NCBI RefSeq assembly: GCF_023516615.1
Contig: NZ_JAMGBF010000046.1
Coordinates: 60,554 to 124,553, forward strand
Origin: Streptomyces panaciradicis
GTDB lineage: Bacteria > Actinomycetota > Actinomycetes > Streptomycetales > Streptomycetaceae
DNA length: 64,000 nt
Reading direction: 5' to 3'
The notes beneath the pieces are model-generated. The model made no database searches and was not told where the DNA came from. It saw only the letters and a program-made list of their open reading frames with translations. The translations under genes and the position numbers were made by a program. Each line of letters begins with the position of its first letter. The stretch's first letter is position 1. Below are positions 34,734-42,981 of the stretch, in pieces.

Positions 34734-35372
34734 ATGACCGCACTCGCCCCGCTCACGCCCCGGGCCGAGGAGGGCGACACCGCGCCCTCCCGGTTCGACG
34801 ACCATCTCGCCGCCCAGCTCCTCGGCCAGCGGATCGTGTTCCTCGGCACCCAGGTCGACGAGGTGTCCGCCAACCGGGTCTGCGCCCAGCTGCTCCTGCT
34901 CTCCGCCGAGGACCCGCGCACCGACATCAGCCTGTGCATCAACAGCCCGGGCGGCTCGGTGTACGCGGGCCTGGCCATCTACGACACGATGCGGCTGATC
35001 CCGAACGACGTCTCGACGCTCGCCATGGGCTTCGCGGCCAGCATGGGCCAGTTCCTGCTCTGCGGTGGCGCGCCCGGCAAGCGCTACGCCCTGCCGAACG
35101 CCCGGATCATGATGCACCAGGGGTCGGCGGGCATCGGCGGCACCACCGCCGACATCGAGATCCAGGCGGAGAACCTGGAGCACAGCAAGCGGACGATGGA
35201 GCGGCTCATCGCGCAGAACACGGGCCAGACCCCGGAGACCATCGCCCGGGACGGCGACCGCGACCGCTGGTTCACGGCCGAGGAGGCCAGGGAGTACGGC
35301 ATGGTGGACCAGGTCGTGGAGTCGCTCGCCGACGTCCGCCCGGCCGCCTCGAAGCGACGGATGGGGCTGTGA
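34734..35372 (+). CDS. clpP3: ATP-dependent Clp protease proteolytic subunit ClpP3
   Basis: 212 aa serine peptidase subunit with a complete triad: S103 (FAASMGQ), H128 (MMHQG) and D177. In Streptomyces the clpP3-clpP4 operon is a backup activated by PopR when ClpP1P2 is impaired. SD GGGAGA lies 5 nt before the ATG. Followed after 1 nt by clpP4. Tandem PopR boxes stand 72 bp upstream. Confidence 0.96.
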   Translation: MTALAPLTPRAEEGDTAPSRFDDHLAAQLLGQRIVFLGTQVDEVSANRVCAQLLLLSAEDPRTDISLCINSPGGSVYAGLAIYDTMRLIPNDVSTLAMGFAASMGQFLLCGGAPGKRYALPNARIMMHQGSAGIGGTTADIEIQAENLEHSKRTMERLIAQNTGQTPETIARDGDRDRWFTAEEAREYGMVDQVVESLADVRPAASKRRMGL

Positions 35373-35373
35373 C

Positions 35374-35976
35374 ATGGGCAACTACACGATTCCGTACGTC
35401 GTCGAGCGCACCGCGCACGGCGAGCGGTCCTCCGACGTGTTCAGCCGGCTGCTGTCCGAGCGGATCATCTTCCTCGGCACCGAGATCGACGACGGAGTGG
35501 CCAACGTCGTCATCGCGCAACTGCTGCATCTGGAGTCGGCGGCCCCGGAGAGCGAGATCGCGATCTACCTCAACTCCCCCGGCGGCTCGTTCACCTCGCT
35601 GATGGCGATCTACGACACGATGACCTTCGTGCAGGCGCCGATCTCGACGTTCTGCGTCGGGCAGGCGGCGTCCACCGCGGCCGTCCTGCTGGCCGGAGGC
35701 GATCCCGGACGGCGGTTCGTGCTGGAGCACGCGCGCGTGCTGCTCGGCCAGCCCGCCAGCGGAGGCAGCCGGGGCGCGATCTCCGACCTGACGCTCCAGG
35801 CCAAGGAGATGGTCCGCATCCGCTCCCAGGTCGAGGAGGTGCTCGTCCGCCACACCCACCACGACGTCGCCACCCTGCGGGCCGACATGGACCGCGACAA
35901 GGTGTTCACCGCCGCGGAGGCGGTCGCCTACGGGCTGGCCGACGAGGTGCTGAGCCGGCGTCTCGTCGCGGTCTGA
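35374..35976 (+). CDS. clpP4: Clp protease subunit ClpP4, catalytic His replaced
   Basis: 200 aa ClpP homologue. S100 (GQAASTAAV) and D175 (DMDRD) of the triad are kept, but the strand that normally reads MxHQP reads LLGQP, placing Gly125 where the catalytic His belongs. It is therefore predicted to be inactive alone and to act in a mixed ClpP3/ClpP4 complex. Its ATG begins 2 nt after the clpP3 stop, so translation is coupled. Convergent with popR. Confidence 0.94.
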   Translation: MGNYTIPYVVERTAHGERSSDVFSRLLSERIIFLGTEIDDGVANVVIAQLLHLESAAPESEIAIYLNSPGGSFTSLMAIYDTMTFVQAPISTFCVGQAASTAAVLLAGGDPGRRFVLEHARVLLGQPASGGSRGAISDLTLQAKEMVRIRSQVEEVLVRHTHHDVATLRADMDRDKVFTAAEAVAYGLADEVLSRRLVAV

Positions 35977-35998
35977 GGCGCCGGCCCGTCCGGTGCCG

Positions 35999-36421
35999 TC
36001 AGGCGGCCAGGCACAGTCCGTCGTGGCGGGGTGCGGAGGCGCCGCGGCCCCGGGCGGCGTGCCGGCTCGTGACCCGGGTCAGCTCGCCGTGCGCCAGCGA
36101 CAGCAGATCGCCGAGGCCCAGTCCGAGGGCGTGAGCGGCGGCCGCGAGGACCTCCGACGAGGCCTCCTTGCGGCCCCGCTCCACCTCGGAGAGGTAGGGC
36201 ATGGAGATCCGGGCCGCGTCGGCGACGTCCTTCAGGGTGCGCTCCTGGGCGAGGCGCTCGCGCCTCAGCACGTCACCGACCAGGTCGCGCCACAGGGGCT
36301 CCTTCGGTGCCGGGGCCGCGGGGACCGCCGACGCCTTGCGCGGCGGCGGGGCGGCCGGAGCACCGGCCTGCGGGCGGCGCAGGGGGATGACACGGGCTTC
36401 GTCGGGCGCTTGGCTGGTCAC
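35999..36421 (-). CDS. popR: XRE-family activator PopR
   Basis: 140 aa. HTH at about 60-85 (RTLKDVADAARISMPYLSEVERGRKEASSE). The Pro/Ala-rich N-terminus is probably disordered. The protein ends ...CLAA; in S. lividans the C-terminal Ala-Ala of PopR is needed for degradation by ClpP1P2, which keeps clpP3-clpP4 off. Position just downstream of clpP3-clpP4 and the PopR boxes upstream of clpP3 support the name. GTG 36421 lies 6 nt after TAGTCT, so the mRNA is probably leaderless. Confidence 0.88.
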   Translation of the reverse strand: MTSQAPDEARVIPLRRPQAGAPAAPPPRKASAVPAAPAPKEPLWRDLVGDVLRRERLAQERTLKDVADAARISMPYLSEVERGRKEASSEVLAAAAHALGLGLGDLLSLAHGELTRVTSRHAARGRGASAPRHDGLCLAA

Positions 36422-36427
36422 CGCTTC

Positions 36428-36455
36428 AGACTAAATTCCCTCGCCGCGAAGGGAA
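36428..36455 (-). promoter_or_regulatory. popR promoter with inverted repeat over the -35 region
   Basis: TAGTCT (36428-36433) is a -10 box for a leaderless popR mRNA. TTCCCT-N8-AGGGAA (36436-36455) covers the spacer and -35 area, so a bound regulator would block transcription. Confidence 0.45.
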
Positions 36456-36502
36456 GGGGTCGGCATTCTGCCCTGGGTGAATCACCGGAAGCGGAGGGTG
36501 CC

Positions 36503-37288
36503 ATGACGGCGTTGCGGGAGACGTTCAACGAGGACGCCGAGTTGTACGACCGGGCACGGCCGCGCTATCCCCCGGCGCTGGTCGCCGAGTTGGCGCGGGT
36601 CGCGGCCCTCGGCCCGGACAGCAGGGTCCTGGAGATCGGCCCGGGCACGGGTCAGCTGACGCTCCCGGTGGCCGAGCTGGGATGCCGCGTCACCGCGGTG
36701 GAGCTCGGTGACGCGATGGCTGCCGTGGCCCGTCGGCGGCTGCGCGACCATCCGCGCGCCGAGGTCCGGGTGGCGGAGTTCGAGAGCTGGCCGCTGCCCG
36801 AGGAGCCGTTCGACCTGGTGGTGTGCGCCACCGCGTTCCACTGGATCGACCCCGGGGTGCGGATGGTCAAGGCGGCCCGGGCGCTGCGTCCGGGCGGACG
36901 GCTGGCCCTGGTCCTCACAGAACACGTGGCGGGCGGCACGGAGGAGTTCTTCGCCCGCGTCCAGGAATGCTACGAGCGATGGGATCCGGCCACCCCGCCC
37001 GGCCTGCGGCCGCTGCCGGCGTCGCAGATCCCCGCCGGCACCGCCGAGGCGGCCGGCTCCCCCTACTTCGAGCGGGTGACGGCGGCCCGCTTCACGCAGG
37101 ACATCACCTACACCACCGACCAGTACCTCGACGTCCTGCTCACCTACTCCAACCACCGCGCCCTCGACCAGGCGGCCCGCCGGGGCCTGCTGGCGTGCAT
37201 CCGGAATCTCGTCGACAGTGGGTTCGCCGGCAGCGTGACCAAGCGCTACCTGCACGAACTGGTCCTCGCCACCCGGGTCGCGGAGTGA
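36503..37288 (+). CDS. Class I SAM-dependent methyltransferase
   Basis: 261 aa. FNEDAELYDRARPRYPPALV and motif I VLEIGPGTGQLT place it in the UbiE/Methyltransf_11-like group of small-molecule methyltransferases (also called YafE-like). Post-I VTAVELGDAMAAVA; motif II DLVVCATAFHWIDP. GGAGGG lies 5 nt before the ATG. Substrate unknown. Confidence 0.9.
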   Translation: MTALRETFNEDAELYDRARPRYPPALVAELARVAALGPDSRVLEIGPGTGQLTLPVAELGCRVTAVELGDAMAAVARRRLRDHPRAEVRVAEFESWPLPEEPFDLVVCATAFHWIDPGVRMVKAARALRPGGRLALVLTEHVAGGTEEFFARVQECYERWDPATPPGLRPLPASQIPAGTAEAAGSPYFERVTAARFTQDITYTTDQYLDVLLTYSNHRALDQAARRGLLACIRNLVDSGFAGSVTKRYLHELVLATRVAE

Positions 37289-37314
37289 TTTTGCGCCGCA
37301 TCGGAAAATGGTGG

Positions 37315-37339
37315 GAATGGCCTGCCCGACTCGGGGTAC
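37315..37339 (+). promoter_or_regulatory. Sigma-B-type promoter of the sigma factor gene
   Basis: GAAT-N15-GGGTAC fits GNNT-N14-16-GGGTA(C/T), the consensus for Streptomyces SigB/F-group sigma factors, 56 bp before the ATG of a sigma factor of that group. This indicates positive autoregulation. Confidence 0.65.
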
Positions 37340-37395
37340 CCGCAGGACGAGGATTCGAGCGGACAGACGTCGGATCGTGACTCGTGGGAGAGGAA

Positions 37396-38283
37396 ATGAA
37401 TACCGCCGTGAATCGGTCGAAGACAGCGATCGCCCAGACGACCGCCGGGACCGGCACGGAGAACGGTGTGCTGCCGGGCATCGAGGAGCCGCGTTCGGTG
37501 GCGCCCCGTGACGCCCGGGAACTGTCCCGCCAGTTCTTCCAGCGCCTGTCCGAGCTGGAGGAGGGCACGCGCGAGTACCAGTACGCGCGCAACACCCTCA
37601 TCGAGATGAACATGTCGCTCGTGCGGTTCGCCGCCGGGCGTTTCCGGGGTCGCGGGGACGAGATGGAGGACCTCGTCCAGACGGGCATGATCGGCCTCAT
37701 CAAGGCGATCGACCGGTTCGAGCTGTCCCGCGAGGTGGAGTTCACGTCGTTCGCGCTGCCGTACATCGTCGGCGAGATCAAGCGGTTCTTCCGCGACACC
37801 ACCTGGGCGGTGCACGTGCCGCGGCGGCTGCAGGAGCTGCGGGTGGAGCTGGCCAAGGCGCGCGAGGAGCTCGGCAGCCGGCTCGACCGTCAGCCGACGG
37901 TCGCGGAGCTCGCCACGCTGATGAACATCTCCGAGAGCGAGGTCGTCGAGGCGCAGATCGCGGCCAACGGATACAACTCCTCGTCCCTGGACGCCGCGCT
38001 CACCGGTGACGGGCCCGAGGGCGGCGAAGCGGTCCTCGCGGACTTCATCGGGGTGGAGGAGGACGGGCTGCGGCTCGTCGAGGACTTCCATTCGCTGGCC
38101 CCGCTGATGGCGGAGCTGGGCGAGCGCGACCGGCAGATCCTCCACATGCGGTTCGTGGAGGAGGCCACGCAGGCGGAGATCGGTGAGCGGCTCGGCTGCT
38201 CGCAGATGCACGTGTCCCGCCTGATCAAGCGGATCATCGCGCGACTGCGCGAGGGGATGCTGGGCGAGCTCGGCTGCGCCTGA
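37396..38283 (+). CDS. SigB/SigF/SigG-subfamily RNA polymerase sigma factor
   Basis: 295 aa group 3 sigma-70. Region 2 (DEMEDLVQTGMIGLIKAIDRFELSREVEFTSFALPYIVGEIKRFFRD) binds core and the -10 element, region 3 follows, and region 4 HTH (ATQAEIGERLGCSQMHVSRLIKRI) binds the -35 element. Streptomyces have several paralogues for osmotic stress, oxidative stress and sporulation; which one this is cannot be said. GGGAGAGGAA is the SD. The convergent neighbour is an RsbW-like ATPase, a likely anti-sigma factor. Confidence 0.95.
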   Translation: MNTAVNRSKTAIAQTTAGTGTENGVLPGIEEPRSVAPRDARELSRQFFQRLSELEEGTREYQYARNTLIEMNMSLVRFAAGRFRGRGDEMEDLVQTGMIGLIKAIDRFELSREVEFTSFALPYIVGEIKRFFRDTTWAVHVPRRLQELRVELAKAREELGSRLDRQPTVAELATLMNISESEVVEAQIAANGYNSSSLDAALTGDGPEGGEAVLADFIGVEEDGLRLVEDFHSLAPLMAELGERDRQILHMRFVEEATQAEIGERLGCSQMHVSRLIKRIIARLREGMLGELGCA

Positions 38284-38302
38284 GGGAGCGGTACGCACGA
38301 GG

Positions 38303-38334
38303 GTGACCGTCGCGGGTCCGACCGCGGCGGTCAC
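38303..38334. terminator. Bidirectional terminator between sigma and anti-sigma genes
   Basis: A 13-bp stem with one G-T pair (GTGACCG-T-CGCGG with its complement) and a 6-nt loop. Its 3' arm overlaps the stop codon of the convergent gene. Confidence 0.8.
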
Positions 38335-38786
38335 TTCGCGTTCAGCGACACCACAGCGGTGACCCGCTTGCCGACGGGCACTCTCTCGACGACGACCTGG
38401 GAAGCCAGCGCGTGCACTATCTCCAGGCCGTGCCGGCCCACCCGGTTCGGATCACGCGGGAAGCGCCGCGGCAGGGCGACGCTGCTGTCGCAGACGCACA
38501 CGGTCACGGCCGCGTCCGTGCCCTCGAGCTCCAGGATGTAGGGGCCGTTGCTGTGCCGGTCGGCGTTCGTGACCAGCTCGCTGACGACCAGCAGCACCTC
38601 GTTCTCGGCCCGCTCGTCGACCGCGGCGCACCACTCTGTCCGCAGACTGTTCACGAAGTGGGCGGCGAAGGAGCGGGCCTCGGCGATGCAGCCCTGTTCG
38701 CCGGTGTAATGGGCGGCCCGCCTCAGTGGTTCCACCGGCACGTCGAAACCCGTCGGTATCACTGCCCCGCCCACCTGGTCGTTCAT
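38331..38786 (-). CDS. RsbW-type anti-sigma factor / HATPase domain protein
   Basis: 151 aa GHKL ATPase fold as in Streptomyces anti-sigma serine kinases. N-box E70-LVTN74-ADRHS binds Mg-ATP; the G1 box reads D100-SS instead of DxG; G2 is GRHGLEIV (117-124). Predicted to sequester the neighbouring sigma factor and/or phosphorylate an anti-anti-sigma (STAS) protein, which is not encoded nearby. It has its own sigma-B-type promoter on the minus strand at 38838-38862, giving negative feedback. Confidence 0.85.
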   Translation of the reverse strand: MNDQVGGAVIPTGFDVPVEPLRRAAHYTGEQGCIAEARSFAAHFVNSLRTEWCAAVDERAENEVLLVVSELVTNADRHSNGPYILELEGTDAAVTVCVCDSSVALPRRFPRDPNRVGRHGLEIVHALASQVVVERVPVGKRVTAVVSLNAK

Positions 38787-38837
38787 GCGTTTCTCTCTCG
38801 GAAGCCGGACTGGCCGGACGCTGTTGCACCAGTGCTG

Positions 38838-38862
38838 ATACCCCGAGCCGGGCCGTGCAGTC
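38838..38862 (-). promoter_or_regulatory. Sigma-B-type promoter of the anti-sigma gene
   Basis: Minus strand GACT-N15-GGGTAT matches GNNT-N14-16-GGGTA(C/T), 51 bp upstream of the anti-sigma start. Together with the promoter at 37315-37339, both partners look controlled by the same sigma type. Confidence 0.6.
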
Positions 38863-38892
38863 CCCTGTTGCGGGTGATGTGTCCCTCTCGGC

Positions 38893-40176
38893 TCACGCGG
38901 ACGGTGACGTGGCGGAGGAGACCGGTGCGCTCACCGTCGTGCTGTCGGAGGCGAGCGGAGGCTGGGGCGGGGAGCTGCCCGGGGAGCTCTCCGGCTTCGC
39001 GGGCGGCTTGCTGGAGCTCGAGGGCGGCGTGGGGCCGGACGACGACGAGGACGGCGGGGACGACGACGGGGTGGAGGTCGACGGGCACGGGCTCGGCTTC
39101 GCGGTGCCCGGTCCCGGCGAGGAGACGCACGGGGACGGCGAGCCCGACGACGAGGGTGCCGAGGGGGTGGTCACGCTCACGGACGGCGAGGGCCGCACCG
39201 GCGGCTTGACCGGCCGGTCCTTGTGACCGGTGTCCCCGCGGTGCCGGGCGATCCACTGGTGGTGATCCGGGTCGTAGATCACGAAGATCTTGATGATCTG
39301 CGGGGCGGGCGTGACCACCACGACGTTCGAGGAGCGGTACGACGGCCAGGAGTCGCCCGTCGGCGTGGGCGTCGTCTGCTGGGCGACGGGCGGGGTCAGC
39401 GGGTTGCCGCAGGCGCACCGCGTGCGGGGCACGCCGTGGCCGTCGACGAGGACGGCGGTGCCGGCCTGCAGGACGGCCTGGTAGCCGGTCGCGGTGCCGT
39501 CCTGGTAGCCGTGGTTGGTGACCCGGGTGTCCATGCGCAGCTGCACGGGGGTGAGGGAGCGCAGGTAGGCGGGGACCTGGGAGGGCTGGACGCCCACGAC
39601 GGAGGCGAAGGCCCGGTTCTTCGCAGGGACGGCCTGCAGGTACCTGATCTGCTTCTCGACGTCGCAGCTGGAGACATTGCGGCTGCCGCCGTACAGTCCG
39701 GCCGCCCCGCCGTCCACGCCGCGCACGGCGTTCGCGGGCGTCGACTCGGGGGTGGTCGGGGAGGCGGAGACCGTGGCGGTGGAGCTGTCGTTCGCCGTCG
39801 AGGGGGTGAACGGGTCGGGGCCGGTCTTGCCCGCGGCCTGCAGGAAGACCTCGCCCCCCTTGGCCGAGCCGGCACCGCCGCCGGACCGCGAGAGGACGAC
39901 GGCCAGGACGACGGCGGCGACGACCGCAGTGGTGAGCACCGCGATGCGGGGCGCGGACTTCCACCAGGGGTGGCGGGGCTCCGGCGCGGGGGTGTTGCCG
40001 CTGCTGCCGGGCGGCGGCTGGGAGGGCGGGCCCGAGGGCGGCTGCGAGGGGCCCGAGAGCGGGCCGGAGGGCGGTCCTGTGGGGCGGCCGGACGACGGCG
40101 GTTCGACGCTCACGAGCTCTTCTTCCCGACGTGGTTCCTCTGCGGCTCTCCCCGATTTCTGCCGCTTTTCTGCCAT
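38893..40176 (-). CDS. DUF6777-domain membrane-anchored protein with Pro/Ser-rich ends
   Basis: 427 aa. A charged and Pro/Gly/Ser-rich cytoplasmic N-terminus precedes one transmembrane helix (about 75-97, APRIAVLTTAVVAAVVLAVVL). The extracellular DUF6777 domain (about 110-315) has paired cysteines (SSCDVEKQIRYLQ, CACGNPL) and ends near IYDPDHHQWIARHRG. A Ser/Pro-rich wall-spanning-like tail of about 100 residues follows. Function unknown. AAGGAGG lies almost against the ATG, unusually close. Confidence 0.8.
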   Translation of the reverse strand: MAEKRQKSGRAAEEPRREEELVSVEPPSSGRPTGPPSGPLSGPSQPPSGPPSQPPPGSSGNTPAPEPRHPWWKSAPRIAVLTTAVVAAVVLAVVLSRSGGGAGSAKGGEVFLQAAGKTGPDPFTPSTANDSSTATVSASPTTPESTPANAVRGVDGGAAGLYGGSRNVSSCDVEKQIRYLQAVPAKNRAFASVVGVQPSQVPAYLRSLTPVQLRMDTRVTNHGYQDGTATGYQAVLQAGTAVLVDGHGVPRTRCACGNPLTPPVAQQTTPTPTGDSWPSYRSSNVVVVTPAPQIIKIFVIYDPDHHQWIARHRGDTGHKDRPVKPPVRPSPSVSVTTPSAPSSSGSPSPCVSSPGPGTAKPSPCPSTSTPSSSPPSSSSSGPTPPSSSSKPPAKPESSPGSSPPQPPLASDSTTVSAPVSSATSPSA

Positions 40177-40275
40177 TCCTCCTTATTGTGTGCTCCGGTT
40201 GCCCGCCGACCGCAAGCCGACGCGGACGGACCTCCCGGCGGGCGGGGCGGGCCGGACCTGCCTAGCGTGGCAAGG

Positions 40276-41553
40276 GTGACCCCGCGAGCCCCCTCCGCCC
40301 CGGCCGTGGCCCGGCACGGCTGGGTGCAGGCCCTCGTCGCGGTGCTGGCCCCGCTGATCGCCATGGGGGTCGTCGCCGCACTGGGGCTGTGGGCGGCCGG
40401 GGCGACGGACCTGCCGGACGGGGCCTTCCCGAGGGTCGTCGCGGCGACGGTGGTCACCGCGGTGGGCGGCACCGTGAAACTCTCCGGCGACGCCGGAGCG
40501 CTGGCCGGCGCCGACGCCGGGCTGACCGTGATCCCGCTGTCCGTCACCCTGGTCGGCGCCCTCGTCCTCGCCGCCGGTTTCCTGCGCCCGCTGCGGCACC
40601 GGGCGGTGGCGGGCGCGCAGGAACTGGCGGGCTGGGCCGGCCGCGTCGCCGTGCTCTGGCTGCTCGCGCTGCTCGGCCTGGCCTTCGGCGCCCGCCACAC
40701 CTTCACGCTGTCCCTCGGCGACAGCACCATCAGCGACATCGGCGGCCTGTTCGGTGTCTCGCCGAAGGTCGGCTTCACGACCGACGTTCCGCTGACGGTG
40801 CTGTTCGGGCTGCTCTGGCTGGCCGGTGTGCTGGTGCTGGCCCTGCTGGTCTCGCGCGGCGCCCCGCTGCCGGGGCGGCTGCTGCGCTTCCAGGAGTCGG
40901 TGCGCCCGGCCGCGTACGCGATGGTCGCGCTGCTCCTGGCCTACGTCGCTCTGGGCGTCGTCGTCGGTCTGGTCGTGGCGGTGACGCGCGGGCATCGCGC
41001 CGAGACGCTGGCCGTGATCCTGCTGGGCCTGCCGAACCTGGCCTGGCTGGCCCTGACCCTGGGCCTCGGGGTGACCTGGAACGGGCGGGTGCAGGGCCCG
41101 TTCGGGCTGCCGATGCCCCATGTGCTCGACGAGGTGCTGCGTACCAAGGACGTCTCGGCCCTCAACCTGAGCACGCTCTCCGAGCACGACGGCCGCGTCT
41201 GGTGGCTGCTGGTGGTCGACGTGGTGCTGCTGCTGGCGGCCGCCTTCGTGCTCGCGGCCCGCTCGCCGGCCCGGATGCGGGCCTGGCAGCACGCCCTGCA
41301 CATGGCGGTCGCCCTGGCGCTGACCGTGCTCATGATCTGCCTGGTCGGCCGGATCTCCGCGCACTTCGGGCTGTCGGTGCTCGGCATCGGCGACCTGGGC
41401 GGAGGACTGGCCGGGAAGGTGCTGCTCGAACCCGAGGTGTGGTCCGCGCTGGGTCTCGCCCTGCTGTGGGGACTGGTGACCGGATTCCTCGGCGCGCTGC
41501 TGGCGAGGCCCGTGCGGCGGCGGGGACCGGCGGAAAAGAGGTGGGACGGATGA
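40276..41553 (+). CDS. Streptophobe-family polytopic membrane protein
   Basis: 425 aa with about 10 hydrophobic helices and the extracytoplasmic segment LPMPHVLDEVLRTKDVSALNLSTLSEHDGRVWWL. It matches the Streptomyces-specific streptophobe family, of unknown function. GTG 40276 (CAAGG before it) or GTG 40267 in the same frame; TAGCGT at 40263-40268 suggests a near-leaderless mRNA. Divergent from the DUF6777 gene with a 99-bp gap. Confidence 0.85.
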   Translation: MTPRAPSAPAVARHGWVQALVAVLAPLIAMGVVAALGLWAAGATDLPDGAFPRVVAATVVTAVGGTVKLSGDAGALAGADAGLTVIPLSVTLVGALVLAAGFLRPLRHRAVAGAQELAGWAGRVAVLWLLALLGLAFGARHTFTLSLGDSTISDIGGLFGVSPKVGFTTDVPLTVLFGLLWLAGVLVLALLVSRGAPLPGRLLRFQESVRPAAYAMVALLLAYVALGVVVGLVVAVTRGHRAETLAVILLGLPNLAWLALTLGLGVTWNGRVQGPFGLPMPHVLDEVLRTKDVSALNLSTLSEHDGRVWWLLVVDVVLLLAAAFVLAARSPARMRAWQHALHMAVALALTVLMICLVGRISAHFGLSVLGIGDLGGGLAGKVLLEPEVWSALGLALLWGLVTGFLGALLARPVRRRGPAEKRWDG

Positions 41554-41597
41554 CGTCGTCCGTGGGAGTGTGCGCCGAGTCGAGGGAGGGGCACACC

Positions 41598-42014
41598 ATG
41601 GCGTTGGCAGTCGAGGACCGTCTGGCCGTCACGGAGCTGATCGCGTTGCACGGCCATCTGGTCGACGCGGGGGAACTGGACCGCACGCACGAGGTGTTCA
41701 CCCCGGACGTCGTCTACGACCTGTCGGACTTCGGCCAGGGCGAGGTCGTCGGTCTGGCCGCCCTGACCCGGGCGGCGCTGGCGCTGGGCGCGGCGAACCC
41801 GGTGGCGCACCACGTGACCAACGTGGTGGTCGAGGAGGTGGCCGAGGGCCGGGTCCGGGTCCGGTCCAAGGGGCTGGGGATCATGGCGGACGGGTCGTGC
41901 GGCTCGGTGACGTACGAGGACGTGGTGGTGCGGACGGAGGCCGGCCGGCGCATCCGCCGGCGCAGGGTGGTGGCCCGGCGGGTGCCGCTCAACGGGCGGG
42001 GCCAGGGGTCCTGA
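41598..42014 (+). CDS. SnoaL-like / NTF2-fold protein
   Basis: 138 aa cone-shaped alpha+beta barrel of the SnoaL_4 type (VEDRLAVTELIALHGHLVDAGELDRTHEVFTPDVVYDLSDFG). Members bind or isomerise small molecules; no catalytic assignment possible. ATG at 41598 follows GGGAGGGG at 6 nt; an in-frame ATG at 41550 overlapping the streptophobe stop would add 16 residues. Overlaps the convergent kinase gene by 26 bp. Confidence 0.85.
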   Translation: MALAVEDRLAVTELIALHGHLVDAGELDRTHEVFTPDVVYDLSDFGQGEVVGLAALTRAALALGAANPVAHHVTNVVVEEVAEGRVRVRSKGLGIMADGSCGSVTYEDVVVRTEAGRRIRRRRVVARRVPLNGRGQGS

Positions 42015-42981
42015 AGACCGGCTCGGCCCAGCGCGGCGGCGGCTCGGGCCGCTCCTCCCCCGCCGCCCCCGCCACCACGGTCGGCGGATGGCCGGTGTCC
42101 TCGCGGCCCGCCACGGCCGCGCGCAGCGCGGCGACGAAGGCGAGGCAGGAGTCGTGGCGGTCGTCGGGGCTCTTGGCCAGAGCACGGTCGAAGACCGTGT
42201 CGACGGCGGCGGGGAGGTCGGGGCGGAACTCCGTCAGCGGGGGTGGCTGGTCGTACTGGTGGGCCCAGAGCAGTGCCATGTCGTCGTCGCGGCGAAACGG
42301 CGGGCGGCCGGCCAGGGTCTCGTAGATCACGCAGGCGAAGCCGTACACGTCGCAGCGGCCATCGACGGGGCGGCCGGAGATCTGCTCGGGGGCCACGTAG
42401 TCGAGGGTGCCGACGAACTGCCCGACACTGGTGAACCCGGTCAGCGACAGGGACTTCTTGGTCAGGCCGAAGTCCGTCAGGTAGGTGTGCTCGGGGTGGT
42501 CGCTGTCGGTGCCGCGGGCGACCAGGATGTTGCCCGGCTTGACGTCCCGGTGCACCAGCCCGTGCTCGTGGGCCGCGTCGAGCGCCGAGGCGACCTGCGC
42601 GGCGATGCGCAGGGTGGTCGAGGGCGCGAGCGGGCCCCGCCGGTCGAGGAGGTGGCGCAGGTCGCTGCCGTCGACGTAGCGCATGGCGATGTACAGGACT
42701 CCGTCCGTCTCGCCCGCCTCGTAGACCGGAACGATGTGCGGGTGGTCGATCGCGGCGGCCGCCCGGGACTCGTGGGTGAAGCGCCGGCGGAAGGTGTCGT
42801 TGCGGGCGAGTTCCGGGGCGAGCAGCTTGAGGGCGACGGTGCGTTCCAGGCGCAGGTCGAGGGCGCGGTAGACGACGGCCATGCCGCCGCGGCCGATCTC
42901 GCGCTCGATGCGGTAGCCGGCCACCTGGCGGCCGACCAGCTCCGAGGGGCGGCCGGAGAACAGGCTGGTGTCACGGGCCAT
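41989..42981 (-). CDS. Soluble Ser/Thr protein kinase
   Basis: 330 aa Hanks-type kinase with all motifs: Gly loop GRGGMAVVY (30-38), K52, HRDVKPGN (144-151), D170-FG and APEQ (197-200). The activation loop holds several Ser/Thr (SLSLTGFTSVGQFVGT). There is no transmembrane helix or sensor domain, only a short Pro-rich tail. Third gene of an operon after the FHA-ABC exporter and SH3-like gene (start overlaps the previous stop by 11 bp), so the FHA domains are the likely targets. Confidence 0.95.
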   Translation of the reverse strand: MARDTSLFSGRPSELVGRQVAGYRIEREIGRGGMAVVYRALDLRLERTVALKLLAPELARNDTFRRRFTHESRAAAAIDHPHIVPVYEAGETDGVLYIAMRYVDGSDLRHLLDRRGPLAPSTTLRIAAQVASALDAAHEHGLVHRDVKPGNILVARGTDSDHPEHTYLTDFGLTKKSLSLTGFTSVGQFVGTLDYVAPEQISGRPVDGRCDVYGFACVIYETLAGRPPFRRDDDMALLWAHQYDQPPPLTEFRPDLPAAVDTVFDRALAKSPDDRHDSCLAFVAALRAAVAGREDTGHPPTVVAGAAGEERPEPPPRWAEPVFRTPGPAR

